Assembly (NCBI GenBank): GCA_958430865.1
Contig: CAUDNR010000752.1
Span: 4,770-18,184 of the forward strand
Reading direction: 5' to 3'
Length of the DNA: 13,415 bases
DNA from: Entrophospora sp. SA101
Lineage: Eukaryota; Glomeromycota; Glomeromycetes; Entrophosporales; Entrophosporaceae
Part shown: positions 1-7,811 of the stretch, piece after piece
How positions within the stretch are numbered: the stretch's first letter is position 1
Layout: every line of letters starts with the position of its first letter
Position numbers and translations under genes: made by a program
Notes under the pieces: model-generated
What the model saw: only the letters and a program-made list of their open reading frames with translations
What the model was told of the DNA's origin: nothing
Database searches by the model: none

Positions 1-518
1 TTTTATTAACCAATTTTATTTGTTCACTAGCATTTTCTTGCTGTAATAAAAATGCATGTACAGTTTCAAGACTTTTTAATGCTTCCTCATGGCTTATTGT
101 TGGTTGTTCATTGCTATCATCATCTTCATCAAAATCATCATCAGGTATATTCATATTATTTTTATATATTTCTGCAAGTTCTTCAATAATTTTATTGTCC
201 TCTGGAACCTCATAGACAATATTTTCTTCAGGGATATTCAAAAATTCATCAACTTGCATTTTATCAAATAGGTTAAGGGTGGTGAGTATTTCCGAAAGTT
301 CATTCAATGTTGAGTCATCTGTTGTTCTAATATTATCAGACAAATTTGATAATTCTGCATTAATACTAGCTGGAAAGATGTTGGTGTGTCTCCAACAGTT
401 ACGAAGAGTTTCAGGTGTGATTTCTTCCCAACTTTTTATTACGAATCTTATTGCCTGCAATATATTCATTTTTAAATCTTCTATTTTCTCACCTTTTTCA
501 ATTTCATCTAGCAACCAT

Positions 519-587
519 CTTTAAAAAAAATCATGTAAATACTCAAAAATTAATACAATAATCATAAGACAAAAAACAAGTACATAC
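519..587 (-). other. Intron in the Tigger-type pseudogene
   Basis: This is a 69-base spliceosomal intron on the minus strand, with donor GTATGT (587-582) and acceptor AAAG ending at 519. Removing it keeps the frame open between the catalytic exon and the acidic C-terminal exon, which is the main reason to believe it. Confidence 0.75.
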
Positions 588-1033
588 TTGACATGATGAA
601 ATCTATAATGCCTTTTAAATGACATAATTATTCCTGCATCCATTGGTTGGAGTTTTGAAGTGGTATTTGGAGGTAGGAAAAGAACATTGACATGTGAAAG
701 TGCCAAACCACCTATTTTATGGCTTGGACAATTATCAAGTAGCAACAAAACATGCTGACCATTGTATTTTTGAATAATAACATTATTAAATTCTTGAATC
801 CAATCTTGAAAGACAGTTGTTAACATCCAGGCCTTAGGATTGCTACAATACTTAATAGGTAAGTTCTTGATGTTAACATTTTTAAAGCATCATGGTTTTG
901 AGGATTTTCCAATTATTAAAGGCTCTGTTTTATGAGATCCATCTGCATTAGTACACAAAGCAATGGTAAGCCTTTCTTTATTTTTTTACGTCCAGAAAGA
1001 CGTATTGTAGCCAATGTTTTGTCTGGTTCTAAC

Positions 1034-1190
1034 CTGTAAAAAATTATGTTATTAATATTAACAAATTTTGCTTTCAATAGAAATTTTTTAGGATGTAGTA
1101 TTAGAAAAAGGGAAAATCTAAACATAATGGGCAGTTATATCATGGATTATTAGAATTAAACTTAGATTTTATTAGGAAAAAAATAATAAC
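1034..1190 (-). other. Intron in the Tigger-type pseudogene
   Basis: This is a 157-base intron on the minus strand, with donor GTTATT at 1190 and acceptor TTTTACAG ending at 1034. Its removal joins TGLFY-R-LEPDKT, the usual order of these motifs in Tigger transposases. Confidence 0.7.
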
Positions 1191-1249
1191 CTGTAGAAAA
1201 GACCAGTTTCATTCATATTATAATACTTCAATATCCTCTAAAAACTTAT

Positions 1250-2394
1250 CAAAAACCAATATCAAGCCATTGGTTATACCAGCTAACAACTGCTCAGCAA
1301 TATTTGACAAATAAAAATACTCACCTAATATTTGCACAATGGTTTATTACTGAGCTAGAACAATCACAAAATGTTCCTAGTGGATATCTTAAAAAATGGA
1401 AGGTATTCTTCAATTGACTTGAAAATTCTAAACTAAATATTGAAGTAGAATGCATGGTTAAATTTGGGGAAATGTTCTATGAAAAAGTTTTTAAATTTTT
1501 AACTGGATTTGATACTTTACCTCGAATAGTTACTGAAGATGAGACAAGATGCCTGCCTTTTGGGAATTGTGCACATGAAATCCCAGATCAAGTTCTTATC
1601 TGGATAGATGAACTCAAGAAAGCAGAAGAAAATCCAGTATTGATTTTTGAAAAGGAGTTTGAGAATGCCCAGTTGTTGCTATCAAATGAAGAATATCATC
1701 ACCTGGAAAAAAAAATAAAAGATGGGATGAAAAAAGCATTAGACAGTTTTTGTAAATGGATGGAATGCTGGATCCATTTTCCATTAGTAATTTGTAGTTT
1801 AGGAGGTAGTAATGGTCCAGAATTTGCTCATGCCATATTTTGTGTGTTCTTTACTGCTTCCTATGATGTAGAAATAAATTTGCATGAGAAAAATTATATT
1901 GAACCTCTTAAGAGAGATAAATTGAAAGGTATCAACCAATCTTTTGGTTTGTTGGAAGCTTTGCAGGAACAAGATTTTTTAGATGAATTTCAGAATTTTT
2001 CTGTATCTGTAACTTCAGACCTCCACAAATTTCCACTTCTGTATGATTTTGTGAAATATAGAATTTGGTCTATTGTAGTACACCAACAGCAAATCAAAGG
2101 CCTGTTTAACAAATATGATATTAAAACACATCCTAATATGAAGAAACCACTTCAAGAATCACGAATGTTGCTATCTGGTTCCAATAAAAATCAAGTAAAA
2201 ATTACAAAAGAAAATCTTGCAGCTGTTAGGAAAGAGAAAAGAGAACAAACGGTAAATAAAATATTCTCTATTGATTAAATACAATGAATACTTATTATAT
2301 ATGCTTTTTTATTTGTTTACCCAAGTGTGAGAGTAGTGATGAGGAGAATTTTGGAGAAGAAGCAGCAAAAGCAATTTTAGGAGAATATTTATAA
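1250..2394 (+). pseudogene. Unrecognised two-exon gene with one in-frame stop
   Basis: I do not recognise this gene. It resembles the large uncharacterised protein families repeated in mycorrhizal fungal genomes and may be transposon-borne (inference). The frame is open from about 1250, reading HWLYQLTTAQQYLTNKNTH and so on, until a TGA at 1415-1417 (FFN*LENSK). It then stays open from 1418 through ATG 1454 to an intron at 2252-2325. The second exon, 2326-2394, adds CESSDEENFGEEAAKAILGEYL and a stop. Exons join in phase 0, and reading through the donor would replace this tail with VNKIFSID. From ATG 1454 the spliced product is about 289 residues. Visible parts are a mixed N-terminal half (FDTLPRIVTEDETRCLPFG), a basic H/Q-rich segment VVHQQQIKGLFNKYDIKTHP, then LQESRMLLSG and an acidic tail. 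The VVHQQQ...QESRMLL stretch is placed like the C-terminal helix of hAT transposases, but I cannot assign it. The start at 1454 may be a downstream remnant start. Confidence 0.65.
2252..2325 (+). other. Intron in the unrecognised plus-strand gene
   Basis: The donor is GTAAAT right after ...EQT, and the acceptor is ACCCAAG ending at 2325. The intron is 74 bases long. Splicing in phase 0 swaps a short read-through tail for an acidic Glu/Ala-rich C-terminus. Confidence 0.6.
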
Positions 2395-2609
2395 GAAAGG
2401 AAAAGTTATAACTTCTTCATTTAATATTTTATTCTTCAACATGAATGATATTATTTATTATTACTATTTATTTATTTGTTAAATTGATATGAACGATATT
2501 ATTTATTTTATTTTTTAAATTGATCTGCATTTTCTCAATAAAAAATCCTCACATATGATTTTATATATATATGTGCACTCAACTATGTTTGTGTTTATGC
2601 TGATGTGTA
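2395..2609. other. AT-rich spacer with an imperfect tandem duplication
   Basis: I see no gene here. The block at 2441-2488 (begins ATGAATGATATTATTTATT, ends TTAAATTGAT) is repeated imperfectly and shortened at 2489-2524 (begins ATGAACGATATTATTTATT, same end). A TATATATATATG run lies near 2562. Confidence 0.6.
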
Positions 2610-2639
2610 TAGTGCAGGACACCTAGTCCCTACAACTTT
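2610..2639 (+). repeat. Left terminal inverted repeat
   Basis: It begins TAGTGCAGGACACC and is the exact inverted counterpart of 8870-8897 over its inner 28 bases. It is preceded by TA at 2608-2609. Confidence 0.8.
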
Positions 2640-3389
2640 TATTGGTCTTGCAGATCCTTTAATGACTCCAAAAATGGAAATGTAACATCAAAAAAAAAAG
2701 ATGTCATTTTGAAGCTAAGACCTTTCTCTACAAAATGACATTTTCATTTTGTTGATATGTTATGTAGTTGTGGAGGAATTAAGCCTTAAAGTTGCACAAG
2801 TTTAACAAATTTACTATGTTAACCCCCCAAAATGACGTGTTACACGCAAATTTTTTATGTTAAAAATGAACGAATTGGAAGAATTGAAAATTTTAAAATT
2901 TGTATTGCAGATCATCATCACGTGATATTAAGAAGAGAATGCAACGGTGACATATTAATATTAATATGGTGTATATAACAAACCTCAGTTTTTACAATGT
3001 ATAATCTATATTTATTATATTTATTAAACAAAAAATAAATGAAGATTTTATCAATAATTATTTAATAGCTATATATAGGCAGGTTGATTAAAGCAAGTGT
3101 TAAAGATTACTCAAGTAATAATAATAACTATTAATGAAACTTAGTATTAATCTCAAAGTGTCAGTTTTGAATTGGGGAATTACTTGTTTTAAAACTAGTT
3201 TAGTAAGAGTTTCCATTTTAGTTATGTTCTATTTTTATTCATTTTTTTCTCTTTCAAAAAACACATCGCATTTTTATTATTCAAAAATCATTTTGGGATT
3301 GTCAAAAACGAACAAGAATGTATATATTATTTTTTTTGGATTGCATGGCCACACTATGCAAGGCAAGTATTACTAAAAGTTCAGTAAAG
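2640..3389. other. AT-rich left arm of the large element, no supported gene
   Basis: Nothing convincingly coding. An 80-codon plus-strand frame at 3134-3376 is Phe/Ile/Ser-rich and lacks family features. The segment at 2864-2897 (GAAGAATTGAAAATTTTA core) reappears in similar form at 4715-4750. A palindromic ATCACGTGAT lies near 2918, and related CACGTG sequences sit close to the right end (8615, 8802). Confidence 0.5.
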
Positions 3390-3764
3390 TAAAGTGGGTG
3401 GAACTTATTACTGGCTGTTCGGATCGTCCTATTATACGACTGTACTGAGTTCAGGCCAATGTGTTAGTTCATAGTCATTGAAAGTCCAGTGAATTATTAT
3501 TTTTTTCGAAAATTAATAAAGTGGGTGGAACTTTTTACTGGCTGCCCTTCTTTGGAGGAGTGACCCCACTTAAGATGGCTCATGTGTTGGCTTATGCCTG
3601 TTTTACTCAAGGTAGCTTTGCTTAGTCAATTATTTGGCTAATGAAAAAATCTTTTTTTCATTTTCTTATTTTTAGATGCTTTCACCACAACAAAAAAGAA
3701 AAATTCAATATGCAACAAGGCAAGTCTTCTTTACTTAAAGTGGGGTAATCTGTGTTTACCGGCT
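3390..3764. repeat. Three spaced copies of a 28-bp motif
   Basis: The copies at 3390-3417 and 3517-3544 share TAAAGTGGGTGGAACTT, then A/T, then TTACTGGCTG, differing at one base. A diverged third copy lies at 3736-3764 (TAAAGTGGGG...TTTACCGGCTG). They are relatively GC-rich against the background. On the minus strand each of the first two contains GTTCCACCC, which loosely resembles a Pol III B box (GTTCRANNC). Between copies two and three is a splice-acceptor-like TTTTCTTATTTTTAG (ends 3675) followed by a short open frame MLSPQQKRKIQYATRQVFFT. This could be a dispersed repeat or a retroposon; I cannot decide. Confidence 0.5.
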
Positions 3765-3917
3765 GTGCCCATGTGATGATATTGATATTGAAAAAAAGAG
3801 GTAATTGATTCTACTTTACAAATTGAAAGATAATGGTGATGAAAAGAGGTGATTGATGGTCGCGTAACAGTTCTATCATATTTATTTTATTCTTTATGCA
3901 TAATATTCTTCATTGAT

Positions 3918-4263
3918 TCATTGACGATCTTCAAAAACACATGACAATGAAATTTTAAAAAGTTCAGCAACTAGGTAAATTACGAGTTGTGGTCTTTTAG
4001 GTATTATTTCTGTTTTTATGATATTAATCTCACCATCCTCATTCTCTTCTTCATCCTCTTTATCATCATCTTCTCCATCTCCATCCTCATCATAATCTTT
4101 ATCTCCATCATCACCATAATCCTCCACTTGGATATACTTGATGTTTTTAATTGTTTCATCAACTATATAATATTTATATATTAATACATACATATATATA
4201 TATCATTCATTATATATAAATAATTAATATTTTAATATTACCTCTCTCCCCATTTATTTTCAT
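3918..4263 (-). CDS. Candidate small spliced gene for an acidic protein
   Basis: Not recognised. Exon 1 is 4242-4263 (ATG, reading MKINGER, with an in-frame stop just upstream). The intron is 4163-4241 (donor GTAATA, acceptor ATATAG). Exon 2 is 4162-3918. The joined frame is 88 residues: VDETIKNIKYIQ, then a long Asp/Glu/Gly tract (about residues 26-54), then a basic and hydrophobic end IIPKRPQLVIYLVAELF closing with CVFEDRQ. The acidic tract is encoded by a GAT/GAG-like simple sequence, which can create open frames by chance. The last 37 bases overlap a repeat also found near the right end of the large element (8782-8820). The gene may therefore be an artefact; confidence is low. Confidence 0.3.
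3921..3957. repeat. Internal copy of a right-end subterminal sequence
   Basis: The segment starting TTGACGATCTTCAAAAACAC aligns with 8782-8820 (TTGACAATCTTCATAAAACAC), by eye about 30 of 37 positions with small gaps. Just downstream, GTTCAGCAACTAGGT (3961-3975) loosely resembles the terminal repeat core GTTGTAGGGACTAGGT. This suggests a decayed element end inside the larger element. Confidence 0.45.
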
Positions 4264-4808
4264 TTATTCCGGTAATAATTCATTATTTCAAATGTATGAA
4301 GCTTCCAAAGAACATTCATCAATTATTCAATAGTTGTAAAGATTATGAAGCTTCCAAAACAAGTGTATGTATATATTCAAATAATAAAATAATTTGGGGA
4401 TATATTTTATAATATATATATTCTGCATGACATTAATAAACCGGTTTTTTTTATATATCTAATTTTAACCATATCCTTTTATATATTAATATGTATTATC
4501 TGAAATGGATATCTGGGTCAATTACTGTAATGAAATTCTTACATCATTAATGATAAAATAAAAATAAATTGGTTTAATAAATTCAATAAAATCCTCTTAA
4601 ATCAGCTTATTGATAAATTTTAATATGTAGATGATAAAAAAACATATTATTGATTCCGTAAAACAACAACAAAGATGATAACAATGATAATAATAGCAGC
4701 AAAATAATGATTTTAAAAATAAACAAATTAGAAGAATTGAAAATTTTATTTTAAAGTAAGTTATATAAACAAAATAGAGATAATAAAAATAAATAGCTAA
4801 TCAATTAA
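4264..4808. other. AT-rich spacer between the acidic ORF and the transposase
   Basis: No supported gene. A 15-bp direct repeat, TATGAAGCTTCCAAA, occurs at 4295-4309 and 4344-4358. A segment at 4715-4750 repeats, with changes, the left-arm sequence at 2864-2897. The rest is AT simple sequence that would contain the 3' untranslated region of the transposase. Confidence 0.5.
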
Positions 4809-6266
4809 TTAATTCATAATTGATTGAAGATCATGTAATATACTAGTAGGAATTCTTCTATGAGAGCGGTATTTCTTTACAGCATATTCTACAGCATTCA
4901 TAGATAATCCTTGTCTGTATGCATCCATGTACCTGAAGGATCTGCATGCAAATTTTCTGATAGTAGAAAGAGGGACGGATTTTAAGGCCAAAGGTACTGT
5001 AGTTAATAATCCATTCCATGTATAATCACAATTTTCTCTTGTGAATCTTTTTGTTGCTCCCCAGTACATCTCAATAAAGTTGAATTCGCAATGGAATTTA
5101 GGATAGAAAATCACCATATGTCCCCTTTTTTCAATTTCTTCTTGAATTATTCCTTTTTGCGCTTTGAAATCTGGCTGCAACTCCAGAATTTTCAAACCAC
5201 AACAGTCTACTTTTTCATTTTGCTCTCTTGATGGTTTGGTTTTACATTCGGAACATACCCTTCTCAATCCTTCCTTAAATAATCCCCTTTCCATCAATAT
5301 TGTTTTCATCCCCTTCTGTATTCCGTTGGGATAAACCATCTTTTGTTCAGCACCATTGAATGCAGTATCTCTCATCTTTGGTTGACTTCCACCATCATTC
5401 CAATTCATTTTAGATGCAACTAAAGCATCATTGGCAAAAGCAGCATGTGAGGTTGCATTATCAAATGCAAACAGGGCTATGCAATCTTGATGAGTGGCTT
5501 CAAATATTGGTATTGCTTTATCAATTACTTGATTTTTTAATTTCTCTGTTGTCCACCACCCATCATAATTTGATCCTGTTATAAGAAATTCACAGCTTTT
5601 TTTAGGTAAGTATGGATATTGAATTTGCTCTTCTTCATTGAGATGTAAAGGGCCTATGGTTTCTGTTAAAAATTTGCTGACATGATATGCTCTACCTTTA
5701 CCTTTTTTTTTTAAAGGCTGCTCACACCCCAACATCCAACCATTACTATTACCTTCATTTGAGTAAAAGACAGATTCATCATGTGTTACTAAAATCCTCA
5801 TCTTTTTACCATCTTCTAAGATAGGATCAGTTCTATTCTCCAAATTATCTCCCTCAAATACTGGGGCGTAGGCTTCATATTCCTCTTTCATAAATTTTAA
5901 AAATTTATTTCTGTATTCCACAACATCTGGTCTTTCATGACCATCATTATACAACCCTTTTTTGTAAGTACCAAATTTCCAACCCAATCCTTTGAGCCAT
6001 CTTCTTGCAGTTTTTTCGGATATTCTTTTATTTTCATTTTCCGGCAATAATGTATCACACAATTTTTTAGGTGTTATATCAAGTTTATTGGATCTTATAT
6101 AACTTCCTATTTGTGCAGCAATATCTTCATGTTTCCACAAGCTTTTTGTCTTAGGGTATTTTCCTCTATTTGAGGTAGGTATAGTTTTATTTTGGATCCA
6201 TTGATTGGCCCAAGCTCTAATACATCTACTTTTATAATTTTTTGTCCACCCTAGAGATACTGCCAC
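4809..6266 (-). CDS. Catalytic part of the DDE transposase (frame 2)
   Basis: This part cuts and joins transposon DNA. Counting from the GTG codon, residues 1-100 look like helix-turn-helix DNA-binding modules ([10 protein letters not shown], then [13 protein letters not shown]). The RNase-H-like catalytic fold follows: THDES with first Asp at 163, [10 protein letters not shown] with second Asp at 269, and [13 protein letters not shown] with Glu at 399. The spacing of 129 residues between the second Asp and the Glu is far longer than the 34-39 of ordinary Tc1/mariner. The insertion carries a CSEC...DCC cysteine cluster (338, 341, 355, 356) that could bind zinc. A C-terminal basic segment ([10 protein letters not shown]) ends the protein. 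All three acidic residues are present and there is no internal stop over 485 codons, so this half could be functional. It is IS630/Tc1/mariner-related; the exact subgroup is uncertain. Confidence 0.85.
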   Translation of the reverse strand: MAVSLGWTKNYKSRCIRAWANQWIQNKTIPTSNRGKYPKTKSLWKHEDIAAQIGSYIRSNKLDITPKKLCDTLLPENENKRISEKTARRWLKGLGWKFGTYKKGLYNDGHERPDVVEYRNKFLKFMKEEYEAYAPVFEGDNLENRTDPILEDGKKMRILVTHDESVFYSNEGNSNGWMLGCEQPLKKKGKGRAYHVSKFLTETIGPLHLNEEEQIQYPYLPKKSCEFLITGSNYDGWWTTEKLKNQVIDKAIPIFEATHQDCIALFAFDNATSHAAFANDALVASKMNWNDGGSQPKMRDTAFNGAEQKMVYPNGIQKGMKTILMERGLFKEGLRRVCSECKTKPSREQNEKVDCCGLKILELQPDFKAQKGIIQEEIEKRGHMVIFYPKFHCEFNFIEMYWGATKRFTRENCDYTWNGLLTTVPLALKSVPLSTIRKFACRSFRYMDAYRQGLSMNAVEYAVKKYRSHRRIPTSILHDLQSIMN

Positions 6267-6871
6267 TATTTCGCTTGCTTCAATCTTTTTTTTTCACCAT
6301 TACTTAAGTGTCTGAAATACATTCCAATTGCCATTAATTTAGACTTTAGTTCATTGGCTAAATTAGGGGATTCAAGAGCTTGTTCAACTGAATTTATCGC
6401 ATTTTCCCAACCATATTCAGGATCACCATCATCTGACAATTCATCAGGTTGATCTTCTCCACTGGAAGCTTTGACATTAAAAAAATCAGTAATTTTAGAA
6501 GATCCAACAGCAGCATCTTTCAAAGCTTTGGCATGTCGTTGTTGTGTTCTTATTGAATTTTTCAAAAAAGACTTGTTTTTTACTGAAGTAGTTTGCTTCT
6601 CCACTCCCCACTGTTCACTTATAAGAGCAACATGATTATCTTTATTCATTCTCAAATCATCCCATGGTTCATTGTTATCGGAAGAACTCCATTCAGGTTC
6701 AGATTCAACTTCAGACTCAGATTCAATTAAGTTTATTTCCACATCATCATTGGTATTTAAGTTTGTATCTGAAGCAATGTCTGTATTCATTAAATTATTT
6801 TGTACACGATTTCTTTCTCTAGCTTGGACCATTCTTTTAATTTGGACTTTTCTACTGTCAGGTCTACCCAT
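4809..6871 (-). CDS. DDE transposase in two frames joined at an A9 slippery run
   Basis: This is probably one transposase gene, read right to left in two overlapping frames: 6871-6266 (201 codons from ATG) and 6293-4809. The second frame has no ATG at its head. Its first in-frame start-like codon is GTG at 6266-6264, but the frame reads coherently from [15 protein letters not shown] upstream of it. Both frames overlap only across about 30 bases containing nine A (minus strand; T at 6286-6294). Re-reading one base there gives [15 protein letters not shown] and one product of roughly 690-700 residues. A -1 shift, transcript slippage or one missing A are all possible. Element ends matching an IS630/Tc1/mariner style lie at 2610 and 8899. 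The two parts are described separately. Confidence 0.75.
6266..6871 (-). CDS. N-terminal part of the DDE transposase (frame 1)
   Basis: This is a 201-residue frame from ATG at 6871-6869 to TAG at 6268-6266. It starts with a basic segment ([20 protein letters not shown]), followed by an acidic Ser/Glu region (about 42-71), a Lys/Arg/Gln-rich stretch (95-118) and SSKITDFF at 124-131. The last resembles a PCNA-binding PIP box (QxxIxxFF) with Ser in place of Gln. The last residues, RHLSNGEKK, lead into the A9 run, after which this frame ends with RLKQAK. I read it as the leader of the same transposase, because the next frame starts mid-domain and the sense continues across the run. A separate small accessory protein is the alternative. 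Confidence 0.65.
   Translation of the reverse strand: MGRPDSRKVQIKRMVQARERNRVQNNLMNTDIASDTNLNTNDDVEINLIESESEVESEPEWSSSDNNEPWDDLRMNKDNHVALISEQWGVEKQTTSVKNKSFLKNSIRTQQRHAKALKDAAVGSSKITDFFNVKASSGEDQPDELSDDGDPEYGWENAINSVEQALESPNLANELKSKLMAIGMYFRHLSNGEKKRLKQAK
6286..6294 (-). promoter_or_regulatory. A9 run: possible -1 frameshift or slippage site
   Basis: On the minus strand the run reads GAAAAAAAAAG. In frame 1 the codons are GAA AAA AAA AGA; slipping back one base on the last AAA gives AAG ATT GAA and enters the catalytic frame. A_AAA_AAG is the classic -1 slippery heptamer of bacterial insertion sequences and is embedded here. In a fungal gene, polymerase slippage or a simple one-base loss (10 A to 9 A) are equally plausible. 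Confidence 0.5.
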
Positions 6872-7464
6872 TTTTAAAGTAATTTATGTGTTTTTATATT
6901 AATTGGGAAAAAAAATATATGCTTGGTAAGAAATGTTTATTAGTTTTTAATTTTTAAATTTTGAATTTTTATTTTATTAGTATAGCATGGTAAAACACCT
7001 TGTATTTATATTGATTTAATCGCTTCTTTAGATCCCAATTCAGTGAATTTAGATTATAAAATATGAAGCATTGAAATGGATGATAAAAATCGGGTTTACA
7101 TTTGATTTTGGAATCTTGGTTTGGTTGGATCTCTAAACAAACAAATTATCATTGTTTTACTTTATGGTCTTAGTTACATCAATTGGATTGTTGAAAGTTA
7201 TAATCAACTAAATTGTTCAGATGGATTTCGGCCGCGACTTATAAATAAATATTATTACCAAAAAGGGAATGATAATCCAATCATGTATATTTGAATTATA
7301 AGACTTAGATTTTAGTTTTAAAACGTTTTATGAGACATCTGCTAACTCTTATATGAAGAGAAACAAAAACAATCATATGGGGTGTATATTATATTCATTT
7401 GTGAGTATTTCAAATAATAAAAAAGAGAATAGAGTTATTATTACAATTAAAATTTATTTATTAT
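6872..7464. other. AT-rich region upstream of the transposase
   Basis: It should hold the transposase promoter and 5' leader on the minus strand, though no element can be fixed with confidence. A small GC patch, TTTCGGCCGCGAC (near 7227-7239), stands out. No gene is supported. Confidence 0.4.
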
Positions 7465-7811
7465 TCATTGATGATGGTGATGATAATGACAGAGGTATCT
7501 AACAATTTCATTACGGTAATTGCCCCATGTTCTTTCAACATAAATTAAAGAATTAGGATTATTTCCTTGTAAAAACCTATCTATTAAAGATTCAAAATAA
7601 TCAAGACGCTCCATATCAGGATATATCTGTTAAAATTAAAAAAATATTTGAATATGATAATGAAAATATAAATACAAATATATACAAATATGAATATGTC
7701 ATACATACATATTGAGAAGAATTAAGACGATTTATATATACGAGAATTTATGTTGTTCCTTGCTTGTGATCTATGATTGCGAGCTGTTATTGATCTTCTT
7801 CTATGCACCAT
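7465..7811 (-). pseudogene. Small spliced gene candidate, apparently frameshifted
   Basis: Not recognised. The last exon, 7626-7465, is well formed: it follows a TTTTAACAG acceptor and encodes 53 residues, IYPDMERLDYFESLIDRFLQ onward, including VERTWGNYRNEIVRYLC and ending HYHHHHQ. The intron is 7627-7708 (82 bases, donor GTATGT). The preceding exon, 7709-7811, opens with ATG right after a TTATTTAG acceptor, with a branch-point-like ACTAAC about 39 bases upstream. It reads a basic MVHRRRSITARNHRSQARNN and onward. It hits TAA just after SRIYKSS. One base fewer in the TATATATAAA stretch would instead continue NRLNSSQY and join the last exon in phase. That points to a one-base disruption or an assembly error. 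If unbroken it would be a basic protein of about 88 residues. Confidence 0.45.
7627..7708 (-). other. Intron in the small spliced gene candidate
   Basis: This is an 82-base AT-rich intron with donor GTATGT (7708-7703) and acceptor TTTTAACAG ending at 7627. It matches the border style of the Tigger introns in this window. Confidence 0.55.

Larger units (their letters stand above)
1..1230 (-). pseudogene. Decayed, spliced pogo/Tigger-type DDE transposase, 3' end beyond window
   Basis: This is a cut-and-paste transposase remnant of the pogo/Tigger group (DDE_1 domain), read right to left. The first-D motif CTNADGSHK lies near 930-960. The second-D motif LLLLDNCPSH lies near 715-745, followed by FLPPNTTSKLQPMDAGII with the third Asp near 645. 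Exons are approximately 1191-1230, 588-1033 and 1-518. The introns are 1034-1190 (ACAG acceptor) and 519-587 (GTATGT donor, AAAG acceptor); splicing restores NETGLFYR-LEPDK and FHHVK-WLLDE. The last exon encodes an acidic, Asp-rich C-terminal region (NCWRHTNIFP, then a DDDFDEDDD tract) and runs off the window. Damage: an apparent one-base loss in the A7 run at 981-987, a TGA at 890-892 in the KP*CFKNV context, and a further shift before NMNETGLF near 1210. The N-terminal DNA-binding part is missing. Family call is confident; the copy is inactive. Confidence 0.85.

Noticed and set aside
89..524. Two plus-strand frames (89-271 and 279-524)
   Set aside because: They lie opposite the acidic C-terminal exon of the Tigger-type transposase, which is coherent on the minus strand; these are antisense shadows.
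521..826. Minus-strand ATG at 826 as a true transposase start
   Set aside because: Family sense continues upstream (IGKSSKP*CFKNV...KAW), and the frame's last 25 residues are intron read-through.
916..1125. Minus-strand frame starting MFRFSLFL as a separate protein
   Set aside because: It begins inside the 1034-1190 intron and runs out of frame after the A7 run; it is a piece of the Tigger pseudogene.
3134..3376. 80-residue plus-strand frame
   Set aside because: Phe/Ser/Ile-rich translation of AT-rich DNA without domain, splice context or start support.
3400..3640. tRNA gene or tRNA-derived SINE from box-like sequences (TGGCTCATGTGTTGG, GTTCCACCC)
   Set aside because: The boxes are on opposite strands or wrongly spaced and no cloverleaf can be drawn; kept only as a repeat.
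3987..4184. Plus-strand Ile/Phe-rich frame
   Set aside because: It is the complement of the acidic GAT-type tract; looks like a membrane protein only because of the simple sequence.
6264..6266. GTG overlapping TAG (TAGTG) as a coupled start for the catalytic frame
   Set aside because: That is a bacterial arrangement; introns and family show a eukaryote, and the sense of the catalytic frame extends upstream of the GTG.
6672..6902. Plus-strand frame over the transposase leader
   Set aside because: Antisense of the Ser/Glu-rich leader; low-complexity shadow.
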